A stretch of 64,000 nt of DNA from Nymphaea colorata (GCF_008831285.2 NC_045142.1:11029952-11093951); one strand, 5' to 3'; positions 34,988-47,400 are shown, counted from the stretch's first letter. A program made the numbers and translations. The notes: generated from the sequence alone by a model not told the origin.

Positions 34988-37900
34988 ATTAAATTAGATA
35001 ATTTAGTAGAACGATATGATCTCCCACTATATCATTGTCTTTGGTATAATTATTTAAACACCTCAATCTCATGTCAATCTCATGTATAAAACTTCATATA
35101 CCCTACCTTATTTAGGTATTCAATACATATGCATTAAAAAACATGTTATTTAACTTGTAGATATACATTTAACATGCATTGTATATCTCCCAATATATTA
35201 ATATGGATCCCATTATGTCCATGAGTGTTATCTTACACCTCATGACAAGAAATTTAAATCAAATTCATTCTCAAACAAGAACTACCTTAATTGCATGGTA
35301 ACATAGTTTGATCCACAAATATACAAATAACATAACATGTTTGAATTTAATAGAAATAGGATATGAATGTTTAACCGTATATCCAAATATATGTATCCAA
35401 ATATGAATCACAACTGTATGTAAGTTGAACCTCAAGTAATAAATAGATCCAGTTCCAAAAATTACATGAATTCAGATTATATTAGCATAGATCCAAACTA
35501 GTAGTATCAATAATACCACTGATATGAATTTAAAACACATGATCCTCATTGAAATATTATACAATACGATTCAACAACCATACTTAGATTGTTGCTAACC
35601 CATCTCTCTTTTGAGAAAAACCAGTTATCATGTACTAGCACTTTTAGTGCTATAAAGCTTCAAATAAACACATTCTTGTCAATATGAATTTTGAATCAAG
35701 TGTGTTATGTTACATCTCTTGAGCATGCTTGAAACAAATTCATTTTATTAATAAAAAAAAAAACAACTGAAGCTTTATTCACTAGATCTTTAGAATGATC
35801 TTTGGATCCAGAATGACAACAAATATCACAATACGATCAGATCCAAAAGCAAACATGATAACATATATTGGAACCAAAGCAAATAGGATATGTATTTTCC
35901 ATATATCCAACCAAATTAGTTTAGATTTTAAGCTAAACTTTATACAATGTGGATTCATCAGTTCAAATATATAAATTCGGATCAAACCAGTAACATCCAC
36001 AATGCAACTAATATGAATTTAAAACCACAAATGATCCAAATAAATATTGTACAACATGATTTCAACAACCATGTTTGGACCAAACAATACCCCAATTCTT
36101 GAACAAGGTGCAACAAGAAAAAAAAATTCTTTACCTTGAGATGATGCATGTCTGAATCCATACTAATTCATCACCCAAATAAAACAAGTCTCCAAATAAA
36201 GACATTCCAAACTCATGTGATTTTCTGTTCAAGAGTGTTACATTACACCTCTTGAACATGCATTTAAACAAGTTCACATCAACAATGGAGTAAATAAGGC
36301 CTTACTCAATAGTACTCTAGAAAGATTTGAATTCATACATGCTAGTCATATTCGATAAAGGCAAATAAAATTTCATGTACTAGAACTTAAAGTACAACAA
36401 AACTTCAAAGGAAAATATTTCATGATATATTGTACTCAATGTTAGTACAGATATTTGAAGCCAATGATCCAAACAAATTAATCTAGATCCAAGTCTGTCA
36501 TGAGCTAATCACAATTCTATATGGATCTCATCACGTCTAAGAGTATTGATTTACACCTCTTAGCATACCAAGATACAATGATATATTCATTCTTTTTAAC
36601 TAGGATAAACCCATAGTAATAAAATTTTTACCTCAAGAACATTGTTTCATAAAGGAGCAATAGAAACTCATCTTATAGCACTATAGTGCTTCTGACATTG
36701 AAAATGTACAACTTGTAAAACCATTAGATAAAAAAAAACAATGCACATCATAATATGTTTAGATCTAATATAAACAAGATATAGATCTTGAACAAGTCAA
36801 ATCAGATCATGCTCCAAAAGAGTGCAACGTTTGATGTGAGATCCAAAAATTCAACAACTAAATGGATAAGTTTTTATCACTTCTAATATTAATATGGACC
36901 CAAAATGACTATGAATATCCGTAAAGCAAGGATAATTAACATATATTTGAACCAACATAAACAGGATATAGATTTTTAACCAATGTCCAAACAAATTTAG
37001 ATCTGAATATGTCATGATTCAAACCAAATACAAATATGGCTCTTAAGCAACAATCAGATCCAAAGTAAAAATCCAAATGATTATTGAAATTCAGATCAAT
37101 TCAATGTGAATCCAAACATAATGATATCAACAAGAGGATCCAAATTCAAATCCAATATGAACGTGTTTTAACATAATATCCATAATCAAATATGATTTTA
37201 CTTAGTGTAGAAACATTAGGTTTATACCGTCATTGGGTCATGTATATACAAAATAACAAAATTGCATAAGCATACAAACATGTTGCTAACCATTTTTTAG
37301 TTTTCGCCAGTTTTGAGGCTTCCATTCTTGAAGTCATTTCTAAGTTAATTCCATGACAAATATAGAGCAATAATACATGAAAAGCAACAAGGAGAATAAT
37401 ATATCGGAAGAACTCCAATAACATTCTAAGGTACCACTTAAAATAAAGAAAACTCAATATTAAATTTTAGACCATGAGTTTCCCTTCTTATATTGAAAGT
37501 TATTTTCAGAACCCCCTTTTTTGTGAAATTTTAATAAGCTTGAGTGGTGCCTATATGCAATTCTACATAAAATCTTCTTTCTCTGCCGAAAATACAAACA
37601 ATCTAATAAAAACCATCTTTCAGAAATTTTAAGAACTTGAAGGGTACCGATTCATAATTTCGTAAGAGTTCTTCGGCTCTTATGGAAAATAACTTTCACG
37701 GACCTCTTTTTGAACATGTTTTTAGCAAAAAACGTTGCGGCATGCATTTATAAAAAATTATAACAGCCTTCTTGAAACATTTACTAATAAGGTGGACCAA
37801 TTGTGTAATTTTCTAACTTTACTATAAAATCGTTCTAACCCTAAGATTTTCTTCATTTCTTGCCCCATTTTCTCTCTCTTCAAGAGAGCGCATCCTTCCT

Positions 37901-38634
37901 CACGCGAGAGCTCCTTTTTCGTCTGGTCTGCCCAGCGATGGAACATCTGTCGTCTTCAAAGGGGGAACGAACCAGGGAGATCCTTCTCCCACGAGCTCCT
38001 TCCTCATCTTCTTGTTTCGTCCAACGGTGGCTTCCACCGATCTTCAATAACCTAAAACCAGAGAAAAACGAGATCAGAGGGAGAGATCGTCTTCCTCCCG
38101 CGAGCTCCAGTGCTAGGGTTCAACACCGCCACCCGCCGTCCGACCGACGTCCTCAGCCGCCACCGCTTCCTTCTCTCATCTCGTTTTTCATCTCTGCCTT
38201 ACGACGAGGAGGAACCGGCAGGGAAAAAAGGGAACGGCAGGAGCGTCGTGTCCTCATTTTCCCAAATCACCTTTGCTACCATTGACAAGTTCTGCTCGTC
38301 GATGGAGTTGGGGTATTTCTTTTTTTTATTATTATTTCAGAGTCCTTGTCCCCTTTCCTCATAACCCCCAACTTAGTTGTTCCTTCCCCTCGTCGAGGGT
38401 TTTCAGAACCTACGATTAATCGGGGGAATAGAACCTTGAGATTGGGGACATATCATACTGATTATAATATTGTCTACCATGCTTACTCAGCAGACATGAT
38501 CGAAAAAATACCATGATAAGCCAACGATATTCATGCGTGTGTAGGTCCTGATCACTAAAACATCTCTGCACGACCGAAGCCTTAACAGACTTACCTGGAT
38601 TCGAAGATAGACTTACATGGATTCGAAGAACCGT
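34988..38634. other. Interior of the non-autonomous LTR element, central and 5' leader side
   Basis: Very AT-rich from 35.0 to 37.8 kb, with loosely repeated phrases on GATCCAAA and ACACCTCTTGA. From 37.85 to 38.4 kb it becomes GC-richer, with open frames on both strands (for example 37860-38285 +) that match nothing I recognise. The leader next to the primer site contains a short duplicated GGATTCGAAGA motif. No retroviral enzymes are seen. Confidence 0.6.
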
Positions 38635-38647
38635 GGCTCTGATACCA
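38635..38647 (-). other. Primer-binding site for initiator tRNA-Met
   Basis: Reads TGGTATCAGAGCC on the minus strand, the standard plant retroelement primer site. It fixes the element's orientation. Confidence 0.9.
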
Positions 38648-38648
38648 A

Positions 38649-39005
38649 TGTTGGAACTTTGAAGTTCCGCCCAGGATCTCAATAAGCTTGGCCTGCAACT
38701 TAATCCTGCACAACAGCAAAACCCAGAGAGAAAGGAAGTGAAAAGAACCATGAACAAAGATTTTCACGGGTTTGCTTCTAGGAGGCGCAGGCTGCTAATC
38801 TCCTCGATTGACCCTAAGAAAATGGTAAGCTGGGCTTTTATAGACCGCCTCCTAGGTTTTCCCATTGCCCAGCAACGGACGGTTACGACCAAAGAAATTA
38901 ATTTTCTTAATTAATGGGCAGTTTTCTTATTTAATCATGTAACTGCAAGTGGGCCCTCTTGCAGTTACAAGATATAGAGATAGGGCTCAGGGCCACTATC
39001 CAACA
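38649..39005 (-). repeat. 5' LTR of the non-autonomous element
   Basis: 357 bp, same length as its partner, with the primer-binding site directly inside it. A pseudogene fragment follows at once after the target duplication. Confidence 0.95.
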
Positions 39006-39370
39006 TCTACTTACTGGAACCCCAAGGGCTGGACCTCAGAACACTTTGTGGCCGTCTGGAACCATGCGGACGTCCTGTCCAAGTTGGTGAAGACAGCAGT
39101 AAATGACGCTGCCGTCGACAAGTGGGATTCGAAAGGAAGGATGGCCCTGCACATAGCCTCTAGTAGGGGCCACGTCGAGTCAGTGAGGCTGCTCCTCCAG
39201 GCCAGTGCCTGGAAGGACGCGCAGATCAACGATGCCCGCACCACCTTGTTCAAAGCAACAGCCAATGGGGACACTGCCATCGTTGAGTTGCTGCCGAAGA
39301 GGGTGATGATGCCCAAATCTGCACCGTTCATGGCCATTCTCCGGTGGACGTCGCTTGTAAAAAAGGCCAG
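39006..39370 (+). pseudogene. MSP-domain/ankyrin pseudogene, copy A exon 1, 3' part (ankyrin repeats)
   Basis: This resumes the frame interrupted at 33178. It encodes GWTSEHFVAVWNHADVLSKL, then the ankyrin repeats GRMALHIASSRGHVESVRLL and TTLFKATANGDTAIVELL. A frameshift after VELL leads into EGDDAQICTVHGHSPVDV in another frame. The exon ends at a good donor, GGCCAG|GTAAGT (39371). Homology with copy B continues about 97 bp into the intron and stops at about 39467, where copia sequence begins. Confidence 0.75.
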
Positions 39371-39467
39371 GTAAGTGTAGCTCGTAAAAAAACCTTTTGA
39401 CAGAATCTAATTTGCCCAGAAGTCGAAAAACTTGGTCCTTCAAAACCCTTTTGCCTCCAAAGGGTGA

Positions 39468-41839
39468 AGCTATGTTGGGGCAGATTATACACACAAAAAC
39501 TGCCCATGATGCTTGGTCGATTCTTGAAAAATCTTATGGTTCTTAGTCCCCTCTGAGAATCATGTTGTTGTGTATGGAGTTACTTCTTATCAAGAAGGGA
39601 AGTATGTCTATGCAAGTTTATTTAGATAAAATCAGGTTTCTTTTGGATGCTCTATCCACTGTGGGTCAAGATATCTCTGATCAAGACCTAGTCCGAATCA
39701 CTCTTAATGGACTGTCGTCAGAGTATTAAAGTTTCATAACCATACTTACCGGTCCAACATCATCAAAAATTTCATTTTCTGAACTTTTGATCTTTTGCTC
39801 AATCAAGAAAAAATACTTGCCTTACTTAAGTCGACTTTAATAAACTCGACTGAATTTGTTCAATCATCATCGCAGGTTGTCAACCAAACTACGTTAAGCG
39901 TTTTTCGTGGGCAACACTGAAGCCAAAGGTTTTTCCGTGGTCGAAAAGGAAGGAATCAAGGTGGCCGTGGAAATTTCTTTTAGGGATGAGGAAATTAATC
40001 CCAACAACAACAACAACAACAACACTCTAGTGTTGTCAATCAACAATATCAATGTCATCCTATTGTTTGCCAATATTGTGGATGAAAAGGGCGCTCGGCT
40101 AAAACGTGTTATGACATCCCTTAGGCTTACTCCGCCATGAGTATGCAAGACTCATTAAATGAATATTGGTACCTAGATACCAGTGCTACAAATCATATTG
40201 TAGCAAGTGATGATACGATGCACAACAAAGCTCCTTAGGATGGACAAGAGAATGTCATAATTGGTAATAGTTCTCGCCTTTCTATTAAACACACTGGTGA
40301 TCTATTAGTCGATGTTGATGGAAATTCTTTTAAACTCAAGAATACTCTTCACATTTCACTATTGCTCATAATCTATTATTGGTTGAAAAATTTACTACTG
40401 ACTATGACTATATTTTTTTTGAATGTTCACCATATGATTTTGTGATCAAGGATTAGCAAACAAACAAGATTCTTCTTCGGGAACCAAAGAAGCGTATAGA
40501 CTTTACCCCATTACACTAAAGAGAGCTAGCGAAAGTCAAGAAAGAGCAGCCTTCAACAGTTGGTTTTCACGTCACAACGATGTAGCTTCTTATGAGCTAT
40601 GGCACCGCCGGTTAGGACATGCAAATAAAAGGATTGTGAATCTTTTAAATTCTAGTTGTTTAATTTCAATAAACTCTTTGTCTGGAAGAGATGTTTGTGA
40701 ATCTTGTCTTATTGGCAAAATGCATAAACAACCATTTCTTTCTTCAATTTCCTTGCTTCTCGAGTTCTTGAAGTATTATATATGGACGTTTGGGGGCCGG
40801 CTCCCGTGTCTTCTAAGGATGGTTTCAAATACTTTCTTTTGATAGTTGATAATTTTTCTCGCTACTGATAGTTATTTCCTCTAAGGACAAAATCTGAAGT
40901 GGTTGATTACTTTCACAATTTTAAATCTTGGTGGAAAAACATCTGAACTCAAATATTGTCACCATTCAATTTGACAATGGCGGTGAATTTTGCAACAAGG
41001 CATTGGAATCATTTTGTGAAGAATATAGAATTCTTCATTGATTTTCATGTCCTTATACGCCTGAACAAAATGGCATAGTTGAAAGAAAAAATAGACATAT
41101 TGTAGAAACTTGTTTGAGTATGTTGCATGATATCAGTCTCGACTACAAATTTTGGGTTGAACCTTTTAGGACTGCAGTATACATTATTAATCGACTCCTG
41201 ACTCTCAAACTTAAACAAAAGACTCCTTTTCTGTTGTTGTTTGACAAGGTGTCAGTTTATACTCATCTACGAGTTTTTGGATCCATATGTCATCCACTTT
41301 TCTCTTTATCTAACAACACCAAATTCCAACCGAAGACCACACTTTGCATTTTTCTTGGCTATGCAAGCAGACATAAAAGGTATATTTGTTGCCACACTTC
41401 AATGGACTCTTATTTCGCGGCATCTGATTGTATATGAAAGTTTGTATAATAGGCAGTCATCAACATCTTTTGATTCTTCACAATGGAAGCCTAATGTTCG
41501 ACTTGATCAAGGTTCGATTGTTAATCTTGAACAAAGCATCTCCCAAGACACAAGTTCTCCTTTAGTTGAGCCAGCATATCAAGATAATATTCTTTCACTA
41601 GTCAATCATGCATCATTACCATCTCAAAGTTCTTCCTTGCCACATGGCATCAATTTTTCAGCTTCTCATAATGATTGTCATGACATGTCCATTTCATGAT
41701 ATCATACTGCAAATAGGTCCATATAGCAGCAACCAAGATATTTGTCACTTCTTGTTACACATAGTACCGGTTCTCATAATAATCTCAACAATCCGTCCAT
41801 CTCATCCATACAAGAGCTTGCTGGACATGGAATCACACA
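39468..41839 (+). mobile_element. Ty1/copia internal fragment (gag to integrase), no LTRs, decayed
   Basis: Fragments in order: gag (about 39476-39860, with AHDAWSILEKSYGS and SMQVYLDKIRFLLDALSTVG), protease (about 40150-40330, YWYLDTSATNHI), GAG-pre-integrase (about 40570-40740, ELWHRRLGHANKRIVNLL with CESCLIGKMHKQPF), and integrase core (about 40770-41440, YMDVWGPAPVSSKDGFKYFL, DNGGEF, YTPEQNGIVERKNRH). Reverse transcriptase and RNase H are absent, and there are many stops and frameshifts. No LTR, primer site or target duplication was found at either end. It starts and stops exactly where the two pseudogene copies end and begin. Confidence 0.85.
40570..41440 (+). pseudogene. Copia GAG-pre-integrase and integrase core, inactive
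   Basis: A His-His-Cys-Cys zinc-binding stretch (LWHRRLGH...CESC) is followed by the integrase core with DNGGEF and NGIVERKN. The core is broken by at least two frameshifts and a stop after the YRILH motif. Its most intact part is the open frame 41114-41437. Confidence 0.8.
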
Positions 41840-42641
41840 GGAAGCAAACGCAAGTCCATCATTAATCTGAGGTCCCTCAGCCGGACCAATCCCATTGCCT
41901 TCAAGGTGCAGACCTCCTGGACAAGTTCCTGGTGAAGCCCCCAAGCGACCTCATCCAGCCACTCTCTCATCTCTCCTTTCAAATTGTTCTTAAGCCTCGG
42001 TCTCACCTCCCCTTCACCTTCCCTAGGTCCACCACCGACCGGTTCCTCATCAAGACAGTGCTTTTCTCGTCAGAATCCCGAATGGAATCCATTGTCGACT
42101 GACTGGTTCTCTGCCCACAAACCCCGCACTTTTGAAGTCAAGTTGCAACTCATCTATGTCAGCGCACTGCTGCTGAAGCACTGCACTTCCAACGGCAACG
42201 TCCATGACGTTTGGTAGATCCTCAGCAGCAGTCGTGCTAGGAGCACCACGATACGAGTTCACTGGTGGATGCTGCCTCTGCTTGCTGGAACCCCACGGGC
42301 TGGACCTCCGAACACTTTGTGGCCATCTGGAACCATGTGGACGTCCTGTCCAAGTTGGTGAACACAACAGTAAATGAGACCGCCCTCGACAAGTGGGATT
42401 CAGAAGGAAGGATGGCCCTGCACATAGCCTCCAGCAAGGGCCACATCGAGTTGGTGAGGCTGCTCTTCGCTGCCAGTGCCCGAAAGGACATGCAGATCAA
42501 CGACGCCCGTGCCGCCTTGTTCAGAACCACGGCCAATGGGGACTCTGCCATCGTTGAGTTGCTACCGAAGAGGGTGATGATGCCCAAATCTGCACCGTTC
42601 ATGGCCATTCTCCGGTGGACATTACTTGGGAAAAAGGCCAC
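41840..42641 (+). pseudogene. MSP-domain/ankyrin pseudogene, copy B exon 1 (5'-truncated, uninterrupted by the LTR element)
   Basis: Homologous throughout to copy A from the GSKCKST region of the MSP domain to the splice donor (GGCCAC|GTAAGT at 42642). It lacks the first roughly 20 codons and has no start codon. It shares three frameshifts with copy A: after KVQT, before TDWFSAHKPRTF, and after the ankyrin VELL. It also has a private TAG in HDVW*IL near 42216. At about 42281-42292 it reads straight through CTCTGCTTGCTGG, the position that holds the 5.8-kb LTR element in copy A. It is joined upstream to a copia fragment and downstream, across the intron, to the terminal exon at 47762. Confidence 0.75.
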
Positions 42642-42971
42642 GTAAGTGTAGCTTGTACAAAAACCTTTTGACAGAATATAATTTGCCGATACGTCAAAAA
42701 ACTTGGTCCTTCAGAACCCCTTTGCTTTCAAAGTCAAGGGGAAAATACTCGATCTCCTGTCCTCCTAGAAGCAGCAGTAAAATTTACAGTCCCTGTGCAA
42801 CTGTAACAATTACATTGAGCTTCAGCTTTTCTACAAATTGTGACAAAATCCTGCTTTTAAAATTTATAGATTTTAAGTAAACAAATGCAAAAACGATTGG
42901 TGTCCTTTTCAATCTATCCTCATGATGTATAATTTTTTGATCGGCAAAAATTGGTGGTGGAGATGCTGGAG
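42642..42971 (+). other. Intron remnant of pseudogene copy B, 5' of the copia insertion
   Basis: Starts GTAAGT; its first 100 bp match the intron remnant of copy A (39371-39467). It ends with TGGAG, the target duplication of the copia element. Confidence 0.65.
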
Positions 42972-43264
42972 TGAAGAAATAGACTAAGAGAGTAACACTC
43001 ATGCACACAGCAAGCTATCAACTCATGGAGACCAAGAGAGACTCTTCTTCATTTATCTTTTCTTTTACAGTTTACAATGAAGAGAGATACAACATAAAGA
43101 GGAAGAAAAGAAACTGACCCCAACAACGTGTGAGAGAGAAAAAAGAAAGGTTATCTCTGCACGCAAAAAGGAACATAAATAAAGTAACCGAATTAGCAAT
43201 ATGTCAATACAAAGAAGGAAAGATAACATCGTTAAAGAGCTCTCCAATCATATCTGGTTTAACA
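42972..43264 (-). repeat. 3' LTR of the copia element
   Basis: 293 bp reading TGAAGAAATAG...GGTTTAACA on the plus strand. It lacks the roughly 30-bp block found in the other LTR between about 47453 and 47490. Confidence 0.9.
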
Positions 43265-43477
43265 CTCAAGTTGAGAAGCCGTGAATATCCACGATTCCCA
43301 ACTTGATCATCACCTTTGTTAAACTATCTTGTGTGACAGTCTTAGTAAATATATCTACGTACTGATCTTCACTCTTCACAAATGGTGTAGTTATCTCCTT
43401 GTTTTGAATTTTCTCTCATGTAAAATGATAATTGTTTTCCATATGTTTTGTTCTTTCATGGAAAACCAAATTTGCAG

Positions 43478-44915
43478 CTATGTAAATCGCAGCTTGATTG
43501 TCATAATACAAATTCGTGGGCCTGACTTGTTTGAAGCCAATCTCCTCGAGTAGAGATTTAAGCCAAACAAGTTTACAAGCATTATTAGCCATGACTTTAT
43601 ATTCTGTTTATGCATTTGATCTTGAGATGATGTTTTGTTTCTTGCTTTTCCAAGAAACAAGATTTCCTCCAATTGTCATGCAAAACTCAGTAGTAGACTT
43701 TTTATTAGGGTTACTCTCAGCTCAATTTGCATTAGTGTAACCTTCAATCACAACATTACCATTTCTTTCATCCATAGACCTTGACCGGGGGATATCTTCA
43801 AGTACCTCAAGATATAGTCTACAACATTTACATGAGCTTGATGAGGCACATGCATATATTTACTCACCTCATTGACTGCATAGGTGATATCTAGATGAGT
43901 TGCAGTCAAATAAGTCAACTTCTCCACCGTCCTTTGATACTGTTTTATGTCCATAATGGGTCCATCAGCCGCCATATCAAGCTTATGGTTCATTTCAATT
44001 GGATTCACCACTGGTTTCTCTCCAAGTTTCCTTACAGTTTTCAAGAGGTCTAAAATATATTTTCTTTGAGGTAAGTGCAAACCTTTCTCTGAATGGCTGA
44101 TCTCAAATCCAAAAGAATACTTCAATCTTCCATGATCTTTGATGTCGAACTTTTCTTGTAGAAAGTCCTTAGTTCTTTCTATCATTTTGTCAAAGTTTTC
44201 GGTCATGACAATATCATCGATGTAGACAAGCAATAGAGCCACTTCTTGATTTCTTTGAATAATGAATAGAGAATTGTCGGAGACGCTTAGCTTGTATCCA
44301 AATTCTATCAAGGCAGAACTCCACTTAGAATACCATGCACAAGGGGAATTGCTTGAGCCCATATATTGATTTCTTCAGTTTATACGCTACATCACCTTTT
44401 TTGTTATGATTCAAGCCTTGAGGTACCCTCATGTACACTTCTTCTTCAAAATCACCTTGCAAAAATGCATTTTTGACATCTAACTGAAACAAGTTCCACT
44501 CAAAATTGCTAGGAATGGATAAAAGAGTTCTAAGAGTACTCATCTTAGTGACATGAGTGAGAGTTTTAGTATAGTCGATTCCTTCAAATTGGGAGAAACC
44601 ACATGCAACAAGTCTAGCTTTGTGTCACTCTAGAGATCCATCACTCTTAAACTTTAATTTGAAGACCCACTTACAACTCATGGCTTTCTTGGTCTGCGGT
44701 AGTTCAACCAGCTCCCAAGTACAATTTTTGATCAAGGCACCTAATTCTTCATGAATAGCTTTTTTCCAATTTCGATCTTTGCAAGCTTCTTCAAAAGTGT
44801 TTCGTTCATAGAAGCCGTAAATCTTTATTAAGAAGGCTGCATGCTCTTTGGAAAATGCTTCATATGTGATGAAGGCATCAATAGGATATTTCACATGATT
44901 ACCACTCATAATCAC
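43478..44915 (-). pseudogene. Copia reverse transcriptase and RNase H, inactive
   Basis: RT blocks: WKKAIHEELGALIKNCTWEL, CKWVFKLKF, FQLDVKNAFLQGDFEEEVYM and SIYGLKQ, then after a frameshift LLVYIDDIVM with the catalytic aspartates. RNase H follows from YLTATHLDITYAVNEVSKYM. The longest open piece is 43748-44362. Confidence 0.88.
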
Positions 44916-45213
44916 AGTACCTTGTTGGAGTTTGTTTTATCCTGTCAGACAGTCTAAAAGATGTATGAGTAGGTTGTTGAATGTCCAAACCTTGTGTATC
45001 GATGTCTTCTGATGTCATCATATTTTCAAAGCCTTGAATCTGATCCTTCTTACCATGATTGATGGAATTAAATTCCACTAATGAAATAATATTAGGCATT
45101 GGTAAGTGATAAATCTTAGTGGTACTGCTCTCTCCTTGAAAACAATCTCCCAAAAATATATGAGATTCATCAAATTTAACATCTTTTGAGACATTAATTT
45201 TTTGGACATATTA

Positions 45214-46280
45214 TCAAAGCATATATATCCCTTCTTGGAAGGAGAATATCTGAACAAAACACATTTCGGCATGGTCTTGCAACTTATTTCTGAACTTTGG
45301 TGATTTCCAAACATACACAACACAACCAAGTCTCTTGAGATGATCTATAGCATGTGGCTTAATTTTGAGAACTTCAATGGCAGCTTTATTTTTTAAAGAG
45401 CGTCTAGGTAGCCAATTGATGATATAATTTGCAGTCTCCAATGCTGCTTTGAAAAAGAAGAGCACATGTCACTTTAAGTAAGTGTTTGTTTCATTATTCA
45501 GACACCCCATTTTGCTGATGAGTATCTCTGCATGGCATTTGGTGGTCTATTCCCATTTGGTTGTTAAAACTAGCAAATTCTTGATTCACATACTCTGTTA
45601 CATTATCTGTTCTAAGGGTCTCAATTTTTACTCCAAACTAAGTATCAACCATGTTATAAAAACTTTGGAACTTAGAAAATACTTCAGATTTTGCCTTTAA
45701 GAAGTATACACAACCAACCTTAGAATAATCATCTGTAAATGATAAATAATACTTAAAATCATTGTACGAATCAACTAGGGCTGGCCCCCACACATTAGAA
45801 TCAATCAAAGAAAAAGGTTCATTGGATAAAGTTTCTGACAATGACAAAGGCGGTCACTTAGAATACCAACAGATTTCACATTCGTTACATTCAAAACTTA
45901 ATCCTGGTCTCAAGATTTTCAGCACATAGTCTGGCAAGTGGCCAAGTCTTGCATGCCACATCTCCTCCTCATTTTTTTTTCTTGGCAGTCAAAGCTTTAC
46001 TTATGCTATCTAAGTAGTAAAGACCCTGGAATTCAGATCCTTCACCAATCATCTCCACCGTGATCCCATCCTAAAATATCACCTTAGAAGCTGAAAAGAT
46101 CACATTGCAGTTATACTCTTTTGCAATTCTACTGTCAGACATATGGTTTGAGGTATGAGAGCATCCATATGCTTCTTTGTCACAAAAAAATTAACTTCTC
46201 TTCCAGCAACGTTAACCTTGCTACCATTAGCTATAGTGACATGTCTAGCATCTGAACAAAATTTAACATTATTAACATTC
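45214..46280 (-). pseudogene. Copia protease remnant, GAG-pre-integrase and integrase, inactive
   Basis: WHARLGHLPDYVLKIL with CNECEIC marks the zinc-binding domain. DSNVWGPALVDSYNDFKYYL and TDDYSK mark the integrase core. Downstream pieces include NYIINWLPRRSLKNKAAIEV and FSPSKKGYICFD. Several frameshifts and stops. Confidence 0.8.
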
Positions 46281-46282
46281 CT

Positions 46283-47316
46283 TCACCAGTCAGATATTCC
46301 TGAATCTATTATCCAACACTTATTTTCAAATTGAGAAAGAAAGCCACATATACCTGGATCATCGATACCTTTTCTAGTAGCCAAACCTGTTGCATTTTCT
46401 TTAGTGAAATTTTGAAGCAGTTCTGTCAACTTCTCCATTTTAATCAGTGTTTGCATGTCATGGGATTCCTCATGGTATGCTTGAGTCACCTTAGGCGGAC
46501 CACCTGTACTTTTCCCTTTGGTTAATTTCCAGCATCTTTCTTTGGTATGGTTTTCCTTTTTGCAATATGTATAATATAATTTTTTTTTCTTAAACTGCTG
46601 GTTGCTAGATTCAGACGCAATCTCCTTTTGCTTTGAGACTAGAGCAGCCTGAGTCTCATTTGGTTCTTCAACCTTTGTCGTGGGATTCATTACTTGTGTC
46701 CTGCACTCCTCATAAATAATAATAAAGCAAATATCATTTAAAGAAGGTGGATCGCGTGTTATAAGTACCCTGCTACGTAATTGTTCATATTCAGGTCATA
46801 GCCCAGCTAGCATCTGGAATATCTTCCCATTCCTCCCATAAGCCACACATTTGGGCTGTATACTCCACAAAGTTCATACCCCTTGCTTCAAGTTATTTAT
46901 CTCTTTGGATATCTGAAACGTCCATATTAAATTGAAGGCACAGGCAGCGTCTCATACCTCTTTGGCAGTTCTGTAGAAAAAGAAACTGTGAGCAATCTTA
47001 TTGTCCATAGAATTGAATAGCTATGACATAACCGTATGATCATTTGACTCTCATTTTTCAAGTTTAGGGTCTCCTTCAGGTGGTCTAGGCATGCTTCCAG
47101 TCACATGGCCAAGTCTAAATCGGCCACTATGAAAGAGCTTAACAGACTTGGACCATTTAACAATTCCGTGGTGAACTTCAATGCTGGATTGACGTTGTCA
47201 TGTACCACAATTTGTTGAGTAGGCTCCGTTGGATTTGTACTACCAACAGTACCACCACCAAGACCACTGGTATCACGAAGAGCATGGCTAGTCGAAGAAC
47301 AGTTTGCGTTTGCCAT
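46283..47316 (-). pseudogene. Copia gag with CCHC zinc knuckle, inactive
   Basis: The start ATG is at 47316 (MANANCSSTSHALRD). The middle is interrupted by stops. The zinc knuckle CKKENHTKERCWK lies near 46560-46520. A run of about 20 A residues (T on the coding strand) lies just upstream, at 47323-47343. Confidence 0.8.
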
Positions 47317-47400
47317 GAACGCCAAAAAAAAAAAAAAAAAAAAAACCAAAAAAAAGAAGAAGGAAAAACTCAGTCCCAATGAAACGAAGCTTTGATACGA

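Larger units (their letters stand above)
33179..39005 (-). mobile_element. Non-autonomous (LARD-like) LTR retrotransposon, 5.8 kb
   Basis: Two 357-bp direct repeats bound the element. Each runs TGTTGGA...TCCAACA and they differ at about ten positions with no indel by eye. On the minus strand the primer site TGGTATCAGAGCC (38635-38647) follows the 5' LTR by one base, complementary to initiator tRNA-Met. A purine tract, AAGTGGGAGA (33536-33545), precedes the 3' LTR. Target duplication: TCTGC before (33174-33178) and TCTAC after (39006-39010), one mismatch. The 5.1-kb interior holds no gag, protease, integrase or reverse transcriptase that I can recognise on either strand, so it must be mobilised in trans. 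The insertion split pseudogene copy A. The 2.8% LTR difference suggests a fairly recent event. Confidence 0.9.

Noticed and set aside
37860-38285. 141-codon plus-strand frame as a possible gene
   Set aside because: Sits in the leader region of the minus-oriented LTR element, Arg/Ser/Pro-rich, no recognisable domain; probably chance.
39011-39494. Minus-strand frames across the ankyrin fragment
   Set aside because: Antisense shadows of the ankyrin-repeat pseudogene.
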